A stretch of 64,000 nt of DNA, from assembly GCF_019734195.1 (NCBI RefSeq), contig NZ_JAASHM010000015.1, positions 1-64,000 of the forward strand, written 5' to 3'. The notes under the pieces are model-generated. The model saw nothing but the letters and a program-made list of their open reading frames with translations, made no database searches and was not told the DNA's origin. Every line of letters starts with the position of its first letter. Position 1 is the stretch's first letter. Positions 8,627-18,800 of this stretch are shown piece after piece. This stretch comes from Clostridium sp. K13 (GTDB taxonomy: Bacteria; Bacillota; Clostridia; Clostridiales; Clostridiaceae). The translations under genes were made by a program, and so were the position numbers.

Positions 8627-9424
8627 CTATAATTTTAAAACCTCATTCATGCTACCACTTCTGAACCCTTCTAAATCTAAAGCTATATAATTAAATCCTA
8701 TTTTTTTAAAACTACCTATAATTTCATCTGAAATAGCTATTATTTTATTAATATCCTTTTTTAGAACTTCTATTTTAGCAAGATTATCATAATATCTTAC
8801 TCTAAATTGTTTAAAACCCTTATTTAATAAGATCTCTTCCGCTAATTCAACTTTTTCTAATTTATCTCTACTAATAGCTGTACCATATGGTATTCTTGAT
8901 GCTAAACATGCCATTGATGGCTTATTCCAAACACTTAAATTTATTTCTTTGCATATTTTTCTTATTTCATTTTTACTAAGGTTAGCTTCTTTTAATGGAC
9001 TAACTATTCCTAACTCTTTTAATGCTTTCATACCTGGCCTATAATCTGAATCATCATCAATATTGCTTCCATCTGCAACTATATCAAAACCTTCATTTTT
9101 AGCTTTTTCTTTTATTTTTGTGAATATTTCTTTCTTACAAAAATAACATCGTTCCTTATCATTAGCAACAAATTCTGGAATACTATACTCATCCGCATCT
9201 ATTAAAATATGTTTTACCCCTATTTCTTTACAAAATTCTACGCTTTCTTTAATTTCTCTTTTGGGATTCATAGATGAAACTATCGTAATTGCAAGTATAT
9301 TTTTATCTAAAGCTTCTTTCGCTGCCTTTAGCAAAAAAGTACTATCAACACCACCCGAAAATGCTATACATATTTTTTTCTTTTCTTTTAAAATTTTAAT
9401 TAACATCTCATAATTATTATCCAT
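8627..9424 (-). CDS. larE: ATP-dependent sacrificial sulfur transferase LarE
   Basis: A 265-aa PP-loop protein. SGGVDS at residues ~20-25 binds ATP, and a conserved Cys at ~173 in SMACLASR matches the sacrificial cysteine of LarE that donates sulfur to the pincer nucleotide. A CYFC pair is also seen. LarE normally works with LarB and LarC to make the nickel-pincer cofactor of lactate racemase. Neither gene is nearby, so here it is an orphan. Its neighbours, a hydroxyacid dehydrogenase and a carboxylate carrier, are a few genes away but not in one operon. It could instead serve another LarA-like enzyme. Confidence 0.88.
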   Translation of the reverse strand: MDNNYEMLIKILKEKKKICIAFSGGVDSTFLLKAAKEALDKNILAITIVSSMNPKREIKESVEFCKEIGVKHILIDADEYSIPEFVANDKERCYFCKKEIFTKIKEKAKNEGFDIVADGSNIDDDSDYRPGMKALKELGIVSPLKEANLSKNEIRKICKEINLSVWNKPSMACLASRIPYGTAISRDKLEKVELAEEILLNKGFKQFRVRYYDNLAKIEVLKKDINKIIAISDEIIGSFKKIGFNYIALDLEGFRSGSMNEVLKL

Positions 9425-9511
9425 ATTTTAATTATTCTCCTTATTTATACCACATATTATATATATTTAATTTTACATATATAATTATGATTAATATATA
9501 AATTCCTATAA

Positions 9512-9546
9512 AAAAAGATTTTTGTAATATATACAAAAATCTTTTT
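9512..9546 (-). terminator. terminator of the 57-aa membrane protein gene
   Basis: A 15-bp perfect stem (AAAAAGATTTTTGTA, 9512-9526, with its complement at 9532-9546) lies directly downstream of the stop at 9554. T-rich sequence follows on the minus strand. Confidence 0.75.
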
Positions 9547-9553
9547 CAAACTT

Positions 9554-9727
9554 TTATTTTCTATTTAAACTTAATTTATAAACAATGCTATTCTCATAAA
9601 AAAAGGTAAACCACAAATAATTTATAAATAATAAAAACCATAAGTAATTATGTGTAACAACTCCTTTAAGCCCTACTAATGATAATAGTCCTAAAAATCC
9701 AATATATTTATATTTGTTATATTCCAT
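9554..9727 (-). CDS. small membrane protein, DUF3796-like
   Basis: A 57-aa frame with ATG at 9725-9727, a strong SD (AAGGGGG, about 8 bases upstream) and its own terminator. It reads MEYNKYKYIGFLGLLSLVG, then a second hydrophobic stretch (NYLWFLLFINYLWFTFF) and a short basic tail. This gives two short membrane segments, like DUF3796-type proteins often found next to small regulators. Function is unknown. The SD-plus-terminator arrangement argues that it is a real gene. Confidence 0.65.
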   Translation of the reverse strand: MEYNKYKYIGFLGLLSLVGLKGVVTHNYLWFLLFINYLWFTFFYENSIVYKLSLNRK

Positions 9728-9832
9728 AAATATGCCCCCTTAAATATCATTATTCTTTACCGAAATTATACCATAATATTTATTTACAAATCCACATGAT
9801 TTTATAATAATTTACTTTTTATAACAGAATAC

Positions 9833-10489
9833 TTATATTCTGGTCTTCCAATATTTCCAAATGATATTTCCGAACTTACTTTCCCATTCTTTTCTAAATA
9901 ATCCATATACTTTTTTTATAGTTACATTACTTATTTTCATTTCATATGCAATTTCTCTAAGTGTCCATATTTTTTTTGAATTTTCATTTAAAAATTCTAT
10001 TACTTTATCTAATGTTTTTTTATTTAATCCTTTTGGAAGTTTTAACCCTACTTCTTCAGATTTATTTATAATTAAAGTATCTATATCACTTTGAGTTAAT
10101 ACTTTATCATTATTTAATAATTTTCTTTTTATTTTATACTTATTTATAGCTTCTTTAAATCTTTCAAATTCAAAAGGTTTAACTAAATAATCTATACTTC
10201 CATATGCAAAAGCCTTTTTTATTTCCTCTATATTATTTGCTGCAGTAATCATTATTACATCATTGAAAAAACTCTTACTTCTAAGTGACTGTAATATCTC
10301 AATCCCACTTTTTTCTGGTAAAAACACATCTAGAAGTATTATATTTATATCTTCTTTTTCTAATATATTAATAATATCCTTTTCATACATTACAGGCCCT
10401 AAAACTTCAATATCACCAATTTGTTCTAAATAACTTTTATTTATTAATGCAACCATTGGATCATCTTCAACAATTAATACCTTCATCAT
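9833..10489 (-). CDS. response regulator, CitB/DcuR/MalR type
   Basis: A 218-aa regulator. The receiver domain (residues ~1-120) has the acidic pocket E-D-D at 9-11, the phospho-acceptor Asp in LLDVFLP near residue 55 and the switch Lys in LVKPF. The C-terminal HTH (WTLREIAYEMKISNVTIKKV) matches the CitB/DcuR/MalR family. It overlaps the sensor kinase gene by 4 bases (ATGA), a classic coupled pair. By family it should control transport or metabolism of C4-dicarboxylates, citrate or malate. The nearby AEC carrier and hydroxyacid dehydrogenase are the likely targets, but this is inferred from position. Confidence 0.9.
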   Translation of the reverse strand: MMKVLIVEDDPMVALINKSYLEQIGDIEVLGPVMYEKDIINILEKEDINIILLDVFLPEKSGIEILQSLRSKSFFNDVIMITAANNIEEIKKAFAYGSIDYLVKPFEFERFKEAINKYKIKRKLLNNDKVLTQSDIDTLIINKSEEVGLKLPKGLNKKTLDKVIEFLNENSKKIWTLREIAYEMKISNVTIKKVYGLFRKEWESKFGNIIWKYWKTRI

Positions 10490-12045
10490 TTTTCTTCCCC
10501 TTTTAAAATTGTAATAACAAATATTTTTTCACCATCAAACTCTTCTATATCAATATTTTCATTATATAATTCAACTCTATTTTTTACTAAATATAGTCCT
10601 GTCCCTCTACCTTTACCCTTTGAAGATATTCCTTCTTTAAAAATTCTATTTCTCAAGTTTAAATCAATATCTATCCCATTATCTCGCACTTGCATTTCTA
10701 TAACCGATTCATCCTCATATAGTGATATTTCAACCCTTTTATTATTATCTCCTTTTAATGAACAAGCCTCAAATGCATTTTCAATTAAATTACCTAATAT
10801 TGTTACTATATCATTTGAATCAATTATTCCATGATCCTCTTCTAAAAAAGATTCATCTGTTAAATTTAATTCTAGCTTTCTCTCTCTAGCTACTAACTCT
10901 CTACTAATTAGCAGACCACGAACATATTTATCCTTTATATTATAAAACTTTTTTGTACTATTTTCTTGAACTTTTTGTAATCTGAGTATATAATTCTTGG
11001 CTTCTTCATAAGCCTTTATTTGAAGTAATCCTAAAATAACATGAAGACTATTTTTAAATTCATGAACGTTTGCTCTTAAATTTTTAACAACTTCATCTAC
11101 CCCAGTTATTTCTTTAGCAATTTTATTAATAGGATGTTTATCAATTAATGTTATTATAGTTCTAAGGCAATTATCATCTAAATAAATATGCTTCATAGTA
11201 ACAAAAATTTTCTTATCTAAAATAATAAATTCCTTCATTTCAAACTCTTCTTTTTTATCTATATAGTAATCTAATTTTTCTAAAATATATTTAACATCAA
11301 AGTTTTCAAATAATCTATAACAATTTTTATTTAGCTCAATAACCTTCTTATATTTATTTAAAGAAATAATACCATCCTTAACGCTATTAAGTATTATATT
11401 TTTTTCCCTATACAGTGCTGCTATTTCAAAGGGTTCCATATTTAATATTGATTTCTTAACCTTATTAGATAATATTTTAGCCCCTATCATCGAAATAAAC
11501 ATTGAGAAAATAAACAATAATAAATATTTAACTTTAGCTTGCAAGTTAATTACTGTAATATCATTATAATATTTTCCCACCATAACAAAACCAACTTGCT
11601 TACCCTCAAAAAATATTGGTTCGAACCATCTTAATGTAATTCCCATAGAACCTTCCATAACAGAATAATAGCTGTCTGCATTCCTTATAACTCTTTTATT
11701 ATCCTCATTGACATATATTTTACCTATCTGACTTTCATCTAAATGTGAATACTTTTCTCCCGTCATATCTCCAACTACAATAATGTCAATATTGTTAATG
11801 TTTTCTATATATCCCTTAGTATATTCTTGAACACTACCATCATTTGTTTTTGTATTAAGTTTTTCTTTAATTAACTCACTATTACTTATACTATATCCAA
11901 CTTCTCTTAATGAATTTTTTATATTTTCATTTATATCAGTTAATTTTGATGAAATAAAAATTAAATAAGATAAAAGTAATGGCACAAATGTAATAATTAT
12001 AGCTAAAAAAAGTATTTTATTTTTAAAACTCATTTTTTTCTTCAT
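10486..12045 (-). CDS. sensor histidine kinase, CitA/DcuS/MalK type
   Basis: A membrane kinase with one N-terminal TM segment, an extracytoplasmic Cache/PAS-like sensor (~35-165), a second TM (~170-190), a cytoplasmic PAS, an H-box with HEFKNSLHVILG (His near 330) and a HATPase with DNGIDID and GRGTGLYLV. This layout is that of CitA/DcuS kinases that sense extracellular carboxylates. An ATG at 12057 is in frame, but GGTGATA sits just inside it. That makes the ATG at 12043-12045 (MKKKMSFKNK, 519 aa) the better start. It is co-transcribed with the response regulator. Confidence 0.9.
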   Translation of the reverse strand: MKKKMSFKNKILFLAIIITFVPLLLSYLIFISSKLTDINENIKNSLREVGYSISNSELIKEKLNTKTNDGSVQEYTKGYIENINNIDIIVVGDMTGEKYSHLDESQIGKIYVNEDNKRVIRNADSYYSVMEGSMGITLRWFEPIFFEGKQVGFVMVGKYYNDITVINLQAKVKYLLLFIFSMFISMIGAKILSNKVKKSILNMEPFEIAALYREKNIILNSVKDGIISLNKYKKVIELNKNCYRLFENFDVKYILEKLDYYIDKKEEFEMKEFIILDKKIFVTMKHIYLDDNCLRTIITLIDKHPINKIAKEITGVDEVVKNLRANVHEFKNSLHVILGLLQIKAYEEAKNYILRLQKVQENSTKKFYNIKDKYVRGLLISRELVARERKLELNLTDESFLEEDHGIIDSNDIVTILGNLIENAFEACSLKGDNNKRVEISLYEDESVIEMQVRDNGIDIDLNLRNRIFKEGISSKGKGRGTGLYLVKNRVELYNENIDIEEFDGEKIFVITILKGEEK

Positions 12046-12091
12046 TAATATCACCATTTTAGTTTTATACTTATAAATATTTTTAATACAT

Positions 12092-12122
12092 AAAAAGGGG
12101 TGTAAAAAAACACCCCTTTTTT
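12092..12122. terminator. terminator behind the hydroxyacid dehydrogenase gene
   Basis: AAAAAGGGGTGT pairs with ACACCCCTTTTT around an A-rich loop, giving a strong GC core with A/T runs on both sides. It separates the dehydrogenase from the two-component system. Confidence 0.85.
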
Positions 12123-12143
12123 CTACTCATATATATTACTATA

Positions 12144-13142
12144 TTATGCTATACTATTTTTACACTCTTCTCCATTTAAGAAATCTCTTAAATTTTCATA
12201 AGAATATTCTATCATATTTGTTAAAGCTTCATCTGTATATGATCCTATGTGAGGAGTTACTAACACTCTTGGATAAAGATCAATAAGCTTTTCATGTGAT
12301 TTATTTTCTAATTTTTGTCCATTTAAATTCTTAAAGAATGTTGCAGATTCACCTTCTAATACGTCTGTTCCGAATCCGCCTAACTTTCCGCCTTCAATTC
12401 CTCTTATTATAGCATCTATATCTTGTACTTCACCTCTAGCAGTATTTATTAATATAGCACCATCTTTCATTTTTGATATAAATTCATCATTAATCATATG
12501 ATAATTTACCCCTTTAATAAATGGCATATGAACTGAAATAACATCTGCTTGTGCTAATACTTCATCTAATTCCATAAATTCAACTACTTCTTTAGCCGCA
12601 TCACTTTGGAATACATCATATGCTATAACTCTTGCTCCTAATCCTTTGAATAACTTTGCTGTAGTTAATCCTATTTTACCAGCTCCTAAAACTGCAACTG
12701 TACAATTTCTTATTTCCTTACTAAACATAAATGGATCTACAACAAAATTCTTTTCTCTTGTTCTATTTACAGTATAAGCTGTATGTCTAAGTAACATCAT
12801 TGCTAAAGATACTGCTAATTCAGCTATTGCATTTGGTGAATATCCTGGAACTCTAGCACACTTTAATTCTAAGTCTTTAACTGCTTCTAAATCTACATGG
12901 TCAAATCCAACTGTTCTTGTTAAAAGGTATTGTAATCCATTAGCTTTTAATAATTCTAAATTTTGTCTATCCGCTTTACAGTTACCTCTTACCATAACAG
13001 CTTCAGCTCCAATTGCCTCTTTAACATTTTCATGGTTTAAACCTAAAGTAACTAATTTAATATCATATCCAAATTTTTTATTTATTTCTTCAAAGTATTT
13101 AACTTCAGTTTCTCTAACACCATAACAAACTAATTTTATCAT
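12144..13142 (-). CDS. D-2-hydroxyacid dehydrogenase (probable D-lactate dehydrogenase)
   Basis: A 332-aa enzyme of the D-isomer-specific 2-hydroxyacid dehydrogenase family. The Rossmann motif is GAGKIGLTTAKLFKGLG. The substrate Arg lies in INTARGEVQD, the catalytic Glu in TDVLEGES and the catalytic His in TPHIGSYT. It would reduce pyruvate to D-lactate with NADH, or act on a related 2-ketoacid. A longer frame begins at 13199, but AAAGGAGAG lies 8 bases before the ATG at 13140-13142, so the shorter start is chosen. It follows the AEC carrier gene by 118 bases and probably forms a unit with it. The neighbouring CitAB-type system may regulate both. Confidence 0.9.
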   Translation of the reverse strand: MIKLVCYGVRETEVKYFEEINKKFGYDIKLVTLGLNHENVKEAIGAEAVMVRGNCKADRQNLELLKANGLQYLLTRTVGFDHVDLEAVKDLELKCARVPGYSPNAIAELAVSLAMMLLRHTAYTVNRTREKNFVVDPFMFSKEIRNCTVAVLGAGKIGLTTAKLFKGLGARVIAYDVFQSDAAKEVVEFMELDEVLAQADVISVHMPFIKGVNYHMINDEFISKMKDGAILINTARGEVQDIDAIIRGIEGGKLGGFGTDVLEGESATFFKNLNGQKLENKSHEKLIDLYPRVLVTPHIGSYTDEALTNMIEYSYENLRDFLNGEECKNSIA

Positions 13143-13260
13143 ACTAACTCTCTCCTTTGTTATTAACTTCCAATCTTCTTTTTTTAGAACAATGGCCACT
13201 CTATATTTTATAGAATGGCTTGTCCTTATTGTTTTCTTATTATTTAATATAAAATTTTAT

Positions 13261-14322
13261 TTATGCAAATAATCCTATATTTCTTATAATTTCTAATATA
13301 ACTATTAATACTGGCATGGCTGCTACTGCTACTACTGTTGATAATAATGAACAATTTGATGTAAATAAAGATTCTCTATCATAACTAATTGCATATGCTG
13401 CTGCAACTGTTGCTGTTGGTGCTGCCATCATTATTACTGTTGTTGCCATTCCCTCAAATGAAACTGGTAATATTCCTAACTTACTAACTGCTAATAATAA
13501 AGCAAAGTTTATAGCTGGAACACATAATACTTTTATTAAACTATACCCCCAAGCATCTTTTTGAGATACTGCTTTTTTGAATGGAACTTCAGCTAAAGTA
13601 GCTCCGATTGAAATCCATGCAAGTGGTGATGCTAAATTACTTAAATAAGTAAGAGGTTTGTAAAGCCATGGTAAAGTTTGATCTATTCTTAAAAATGCAT
13701 AATTTGAAACTTCTCCATTAACATTAACTGCAACTTGTGGAAGCATATCTTGGCATAACCAAATAAATAATCCAAAGAATGTAGCTAAAATAATTGGATT
13801 TAAGAATATCTCTTTTAGGTTCTTTTTAAAGTTTTCTTTATCCATCTTTGTTCCAGACATCTTTATAAATGCATATGAATATAAGAAAACTCTATAAGCA
13901 ATATTAAATATATTTGAGTACATAGTACCTACTGCCCCATATACTGCTGAAACTATTGGTGTTCCGAAAAATGTAGTTGAACCAAATATAGTAAGTACTC
14001 TGTATACGTCTTGCTTGTCCCCTTTAACTTTTGCATACATTATTTTTGTTATTGGAATTAATACAATATAAATTGCAAATCCCCAAACTAAGATACTCAT
14101 ACCTTGTTTTAACTGTTCTCCATTTATATCTTTCATAAATGATGTAAACGCTAATGCTGGTAAAGAAATTGTAAGAACTAATTTAGTTAACATCTTAGAT
14201 GTATTTGAATTTAATATTTCTCTTTTTCTTAAATAAAACCCTAAAAGAATTATTGCTACTGATGAAAATATTGCTCCTAAAATAGCATTGTCTGTTAAAG
14301 TATTTTTTATAATTTCTAACAT
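13261..14322 (-). CDS. AEC-family (auxin efflux carrier/malate permease) transporter
   Basis: A 353-aa membrane protein with about ten TM segments in two inverted halves, each with a helix break typical of the AEC family (for example APTATVAAAYA in the second half). Bacterial members export or import malate, malonate or lactate-like acids. Lying just upstream of a D-2-hydroxyacid dehydrogenase and near a CitA/CitB-type pair, it most likely moves the acid those genes handle. The direction and substrate are not visible. The start is ATG with a GGAG SD. Confidence 0.88.
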   Translation of the reverse strand: MLEIIKNTLTDNAILGAIFSSVAIILLGFYLRKREILNSNTSKMLTKLVLTISLPALAFTSFMKDINGEQLKQGMSILVWGFAIYIVLIPITKIMYAKVKGDKQDVYRVLTIFGSTTFFGTPIVSAVYGAVGTMYSNIFNIAYRVFLYSYAFIKMSGTKMDKENFKKNLKEIFLNPIILATFFGLFIWLCQDMLPQVAVNVNGEVSNYAFLRIDQTLPWLYKPLTYLSNLASPLAWISIGATLAEVPFKKAVSQKDAWGYSLIKVLCVPAINFALLLAVSKLGILPVSFEGMATTVIMMAAPTATVAAAYAISYDRESLFTSNCSLLSTVVAVAAMPVLIVILEIIRNIGLFA

Positions 14323-14489
14323 ATCATTTCTCCTCTTGTATATTTTTTAACATTCATATAAATGTTTTTCTCTTAAGCACAAATTTATTGTACAAGCCTC
14401 GACATTTTTCTACAATTTGTTTAAATTTATAAATAATTATTTAAGTTATTTAAGTTATATTTTTAACAAATTATTTTTTCTTATAAATT

Positions 14490-14542
14490 ATCAAAAGCTC
14501 CATTAAATCAATGGCAATCACTGATTTAATGGAGCTTTTGAT
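14490..14542. terminator. 21-bp perfect hairpin between the AEC gene and an unknown gene
   Basis: Arms 14490-14510 and 14522-14542 pair perfectly over 21 bp around an 11-base loop. No strong T-run follows on either strand, so it is an unusual terminator or another structured element. Confidence 0.5.
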
Positions 14543-14580
14543 AATAAAACATACCTATATATTATTTTTATTTACTTAAT

Positions 14581-15279
14581 TTATTTACTTATTGATATAA
14601 AATATAAACTTTTATCGTCAATTATTTCACTTACTAGATTATTAATTAACAATTTTGAATCATTACTTATATATTCCCTTATTGGATCTTCTAAATAAGT
14701 TAATTCTAGCAAACTAATCTCTTCCCTAGAATATAAATAAAACTTATATTCCTTATCATATTGTATCTCTCCAAACTGTTTTAATAATTCTATTGTTATT
14801 TCACCTATACTATTTCTTTTCTCAAATATTACATTAACACTATTTTTATTTAACTTTATATACTTTAAAATATCTTTATTTTCAACTATAAACATTAATA
14901 AATTTAAGTTTATTCTTTCCCCCATAATTAACTGATTTATTTTTATTACATTATTTGCTTTTTCAAACTCATCTTTTCTTACTTCATCTTGTATATTATT
15001 TCGTCCAATTGCAATTATACAGTTTGCTTCTCCTTTTAAGTCATTTATTTTATCTATATTTTTATCATTAATATCATTTACTAATATAATTATAATATCT
15101 GATTTAAACATTATTTTTTTATAATCTTTATAATCTATATAAATACTTTCTAATATATTTTTACCTATTTTATAAACTTGTCTTTCAGAGCTTTCATTAT
15201 TGCTATTTATATTTATAACTAAACTATTTTCACTTTCAAACTTAATACTTTTATCTAAGCAAACTATCTTTATTTTCAT
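14581..15279 (-). CDS. protein of unknown function, 232 aa
   Basis: Not recognised. It is a soluble, charged, Asn/Ile/Lys-rich protein with alternating strands and helices: KIGKNILESI, SDIIIILVN, CIIAIGRNN, SVNVIFEK. There is no signal peptide or TM segment. The order of a SDIIIILV strand, a second ANCIIAIG strand and a charged helix is faintly like the GTPase half of FtsZ/tubulin proteins, but the Gly-rich GTP loop is absent. If related, it is a degenerate, non-nucleotide-binding member. ATG start. It is monocistronic, with a long hairpin just downstream. Confidence 0.6.
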   Translation of the reverse strand: MKIKIVCLDKSIKFESENSLVININSNNESSERQVYKIGKNILESIYIDYKDYKKIMFKSDIIIILVNDINDKNIDKINDLKGEANCIIAIGRNNIQDEVRKDEFEKANNVIKINQLIMGERINLNLLMFIVENKDILKYIKLNKNSVNVIFEKRNSIGEITIELLKQFGEIQYDKEYKFYLYSREEISLLELTYLEDPIREYISNDSKLLINNLVSEIIDDKSLYFISISK

Positions 15280-15390
15280 ATATTACTACCTCTTAATTAT
15301 ATCTACGTTAATTATATCACAAAGCAATAGTAATTTTTTATAATTACAAATAAGACTAGTACAAAATTTTTTTTATAAATTAGTGCATCT

Positions 15391-15711
15391 TTATAATTTT
15401 GTTTTCCAATAATCATTTGCTTCTGTTTCAAGCTTTTTAATCCTTGTATAATAGTCTGGAAACTCTAATAGATGTGCATAAGCAATTTTACCTGTTAAAA
15501 TAGGATCATTATTTGTTATATTGGATTTTAGAAATTTAGTTCCATGTTCTAATTCAACATTAATTCCCATGGTAAATTCATTCAAATCAAACTTTTCCTT
15601 TGTAAAATCAATTCCTATTTTTCTTGCAATATCTTTTGCCTCTTCTGATGTAAAAGATATTTTTTGGATATCACCTCTTAATTTAATTAAATACCATTGA
15701 GTATGCTTCAT
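15391..15711 (-). CDS. DUF5661 family protein
   Basis: A 106-aa protein whose second half (NVELEHGTKFLKSNITNNDP, then KIAYAHLLEFPDYYTRI) matches the DUF5661 family as I know it. In that family the conserved E-H-G, H-L-x-E and Y-Y form a small helical unit. No reaction is known. It is soluble. The start is ATG with an AGGTGAG SD. It stands alone upstream of the starch operon terminator. Confidence 0.75.
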   Translation of the reverse strand: MKHTQWYLIKLRGDIQKISFTSEEAKDIARKIGIDFTKEKFDLNEFTMGINVELEHGTKFLKSNITNNDPILTGKIAYAHLLEFPDYYTRIKKLETEANDYWKTKL

Positions 15712-15769
15712 TTATACCTCACCTTTAAAATAATCAATACTTTATACTATGATAATAATAAATTTAAGA

Positions 15770-15793
15770 CTACTGTGAATTTATTCACAGTAG
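15770..15793. terminator. hairpin at the end of the starch operon
   Basis: CTACTGTGAAT (15770-15780) pairs with ATTCACAGTAG (15783-15793). The T-tract on the minus strand is weak. Confidence 0.55.
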
Positions 15794-15810
15794 CCCTAAT
15801 CTATACTTTA

Positions 15811-18800
15811 TTATTCTATTACAGTAACTTCTATTGATTTTGATGCATAATCTCCATCTTCATCAATAACATCTACCCAAATTACATACTTATCTGCAAT
15901 TTCTGGTTTCCAAGCTGTAATATTAGAATCTTTAAAATCATGTAGTGTTGTCCATGTATTCTCAAAGTCATGAACAGCAACCCTATATTGAAGGTTAGAA
16001 CCACCAATTGCTGTAGTTATAATATTTACACTATCTCCAACCCTTATAGTAGTTTTATCCACAGATACATCTGTAATCTCCACAGCTTTTTTACTTACTG
16101 TTACTTTCTTAGATGTACACTTTATATTACCAGCAGAATCCATAACATCTACATAAACATAATATTCTCCACTTTCTTCTGGAATCCATTTTATTGAAGC
16201 TTCGCTTGAATGATCTTTTATTAAAGTATATTCTACTCCTTTCTTATAATAGAATTTATAAGTTAAGCTTCCTATTCCACCCTTTGCATCTGCTGAAATT
16301 GAAATTTCTTCACCTGCACTTACTTCTGTTTTATCTAAGTTAAGAGAATTTAAAACTATATCTATATACTTTGGATCTATCTTAAATTCAAAAGAATCTT
16401 CTTTTGTATTACCTTTTGAATCCTTTACTGTTACTATTACTTTATAAGTTCCAGCTGTTAATGGTGTCCATTCAGCATTACTATCATTTGAGTAATCTCT
16501 TATAAGCTTCTCTGTGTTAGTTACAGTATTTTTACAAGTAAATTTATATTGTAATGTTCCATTTCCGCCAGTTGCTTTTACTGATAAACCTATAGTAGTT
16601 TCTTCAACTTGTGGTGATAATTTATCTGCTGCAAATGAAGTTATTTGTATAGGTCTAACTATATCTGTTAAAGTCCAATTTCCATTTTCATAAGTTCCAA
16701 TTTTATTTTCTGGTAAATTAAATCCTGGTTGTTGTGCCCCTGGTACTTGAGCATTTCCATTATTAAATATTACTTGTGTATTTTCTCCCCAACCTTCTGG
16801 TAATGTATAACTATATATTCCATTACCTTCATTAGTCATTGCTACTCCTGGCCATTTTGTAATTTCTTTAGTTGGAGATACACTTTCATCATATACATAT
16901 ATATTTGCACTTGACCATCCACTTGGTAACTTAATCTTTGCAATTGATGTAGTTACAACAGGTGCTTCTACCCTTTTATAACTATAAGTTACTGTTATAG
17001 TTTTACCCTCTGAATTTTTACCTGTTAATGTTAACTTAACTGTCTCTCCTACAGCTACATCTTCACCTAAAGTAATTACTTTTCCATTAGTATAAGTTTT
17101 TGCACTTTCTCCATTAATTGAATAAGTTGCTTCTATTGTATTTTTTGCATTTAAAGTTACATTTAATGAATTACTGAATTCTGTTCCATCTGCTATTGAA
17201 CTTGAAACCTCTGGAGCTGGAATTTCATTATCTATCCAAGAACCATCTTTATAAATCTTATTACTATTTGTTGGTAATACAAAACCTGGTTGTTGTGCTG
17301 CTGGTATTTGAGCACTTCCATTATTAAATATTACTTGTGTTTTATCTCCCCATCCTTCTGGTAATGTATAACTATATATTCCATTACCTTCATTAGTCAT
17401 TGCTACTCCTGGCCATTTTGCTATTTCCTTTGTTGGAGCTACACTTTCATCATATACATATATATTTGCACTTGACCATCCACTTGGTAACTTAATCTTT
17501 GCAATTGATGTAGTTACAACAGGTGCTTCTACCCTTTTATAACTATAAGTTACTGTTATAGTTTTACCCTCTGAATTTTTACCTGTTAATGTTAACTTAA
17601 CTGTCTCTCCTACAGCTACATCTTCACCTAAAGTAATTACTTTTCCATTAGTATAAGTTTTTGCACTTTCTCCATTAATTGAATAAGTTGCTTCTATTGT
17701 ATTTTTTGCATTTAAAGTTACATTTAATGAATTACTGAATTCTGTTCCATCTGCTATTGAACTTGAAACCTCTGGAGCTGGAATTTCATTATCTATCCAA
17801 GAACCATCTTTATAAATCTTATTACTATTTGTTGGTAATACAAAACCTGGTTGTTGTGCTGCTGGTATTTGATTACTTCCATTATTAAATATTACTTGTG
17901 TTTTATCTCCCCAACCCTCTGGTAATGTATAACTATACACCCCATTACCTTCATTGGTCATTGCCACTCCTGGCCATTTTTCTATTACCTTAGTTGGAGT
18001 TACACTTTCATCATATACATAAATATTTGCACTTGACCAACCACTTGGTAATTTAATCTTTGCAGTTGCATTTTCAATTATATCAACCTTTTCATATTTA
18101 TATTCTTTAGAAACATTTGTTCCATCTTCACCTATTCCAGTTAAAGCTAAAGTAATTATATCACCTACTTTTGCATCTGCACCTAATGTTATAGTTTCAC
18201 CATTAGTATAAGTTACTTCATTTCCTCCATTTACAGAGTAAGTTGAGCTTTTAGTATTTATTGCACCTAATGTTATATTTAATGAATTTTTAAACTTAGT
18301 TCCTGATGCTACAGAACTGCTAACTTCAGGAGTCTTTATTACTGGCCTAGCATAAATTGTTGCTATTGTACGACTTCCAATATTACCAGTTAACTTACCA
18401 TTTGAAACTACAAATTTATTTCCACTTACTGAATCTGTATATTCACCATTTGGCAACTTAGTTTCACAGTTAACGCTAGTTGAACCTGAAACATTTACTA
18501 TCATTACGCCACTTTGTCCTCTTTCAGTAATAAATAAATCATTACCTTGAGTTCTGATATATTCACCTTCTCCAGCCATTGCATTTCTAAAGTTATTAGC
18601 AGCAACTACTATAGGATCTTTCCACATATCATCTCCAGCTGCACCCATGTTACCTGCTAAATATCCACCTGATGTTCTATTAAAGAATAATGGAGTTGAA
18701 TCTGCACGACCTGCAATTATAGCCCATCCTAATTTAATTTGCTCATTAGTTAAAGCAACTGTTTCCTTATGATCATTTGCATAAGTATCATGTGATTCTA

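Noticed and set aside
13143-13199. 19-residue N-terminal extension of the hydroxyacid dehydrogenase
   Set aside because: The SD AAAGGAGAG lies inside it at the correct distance to the inner ATG, and family proteins start there.
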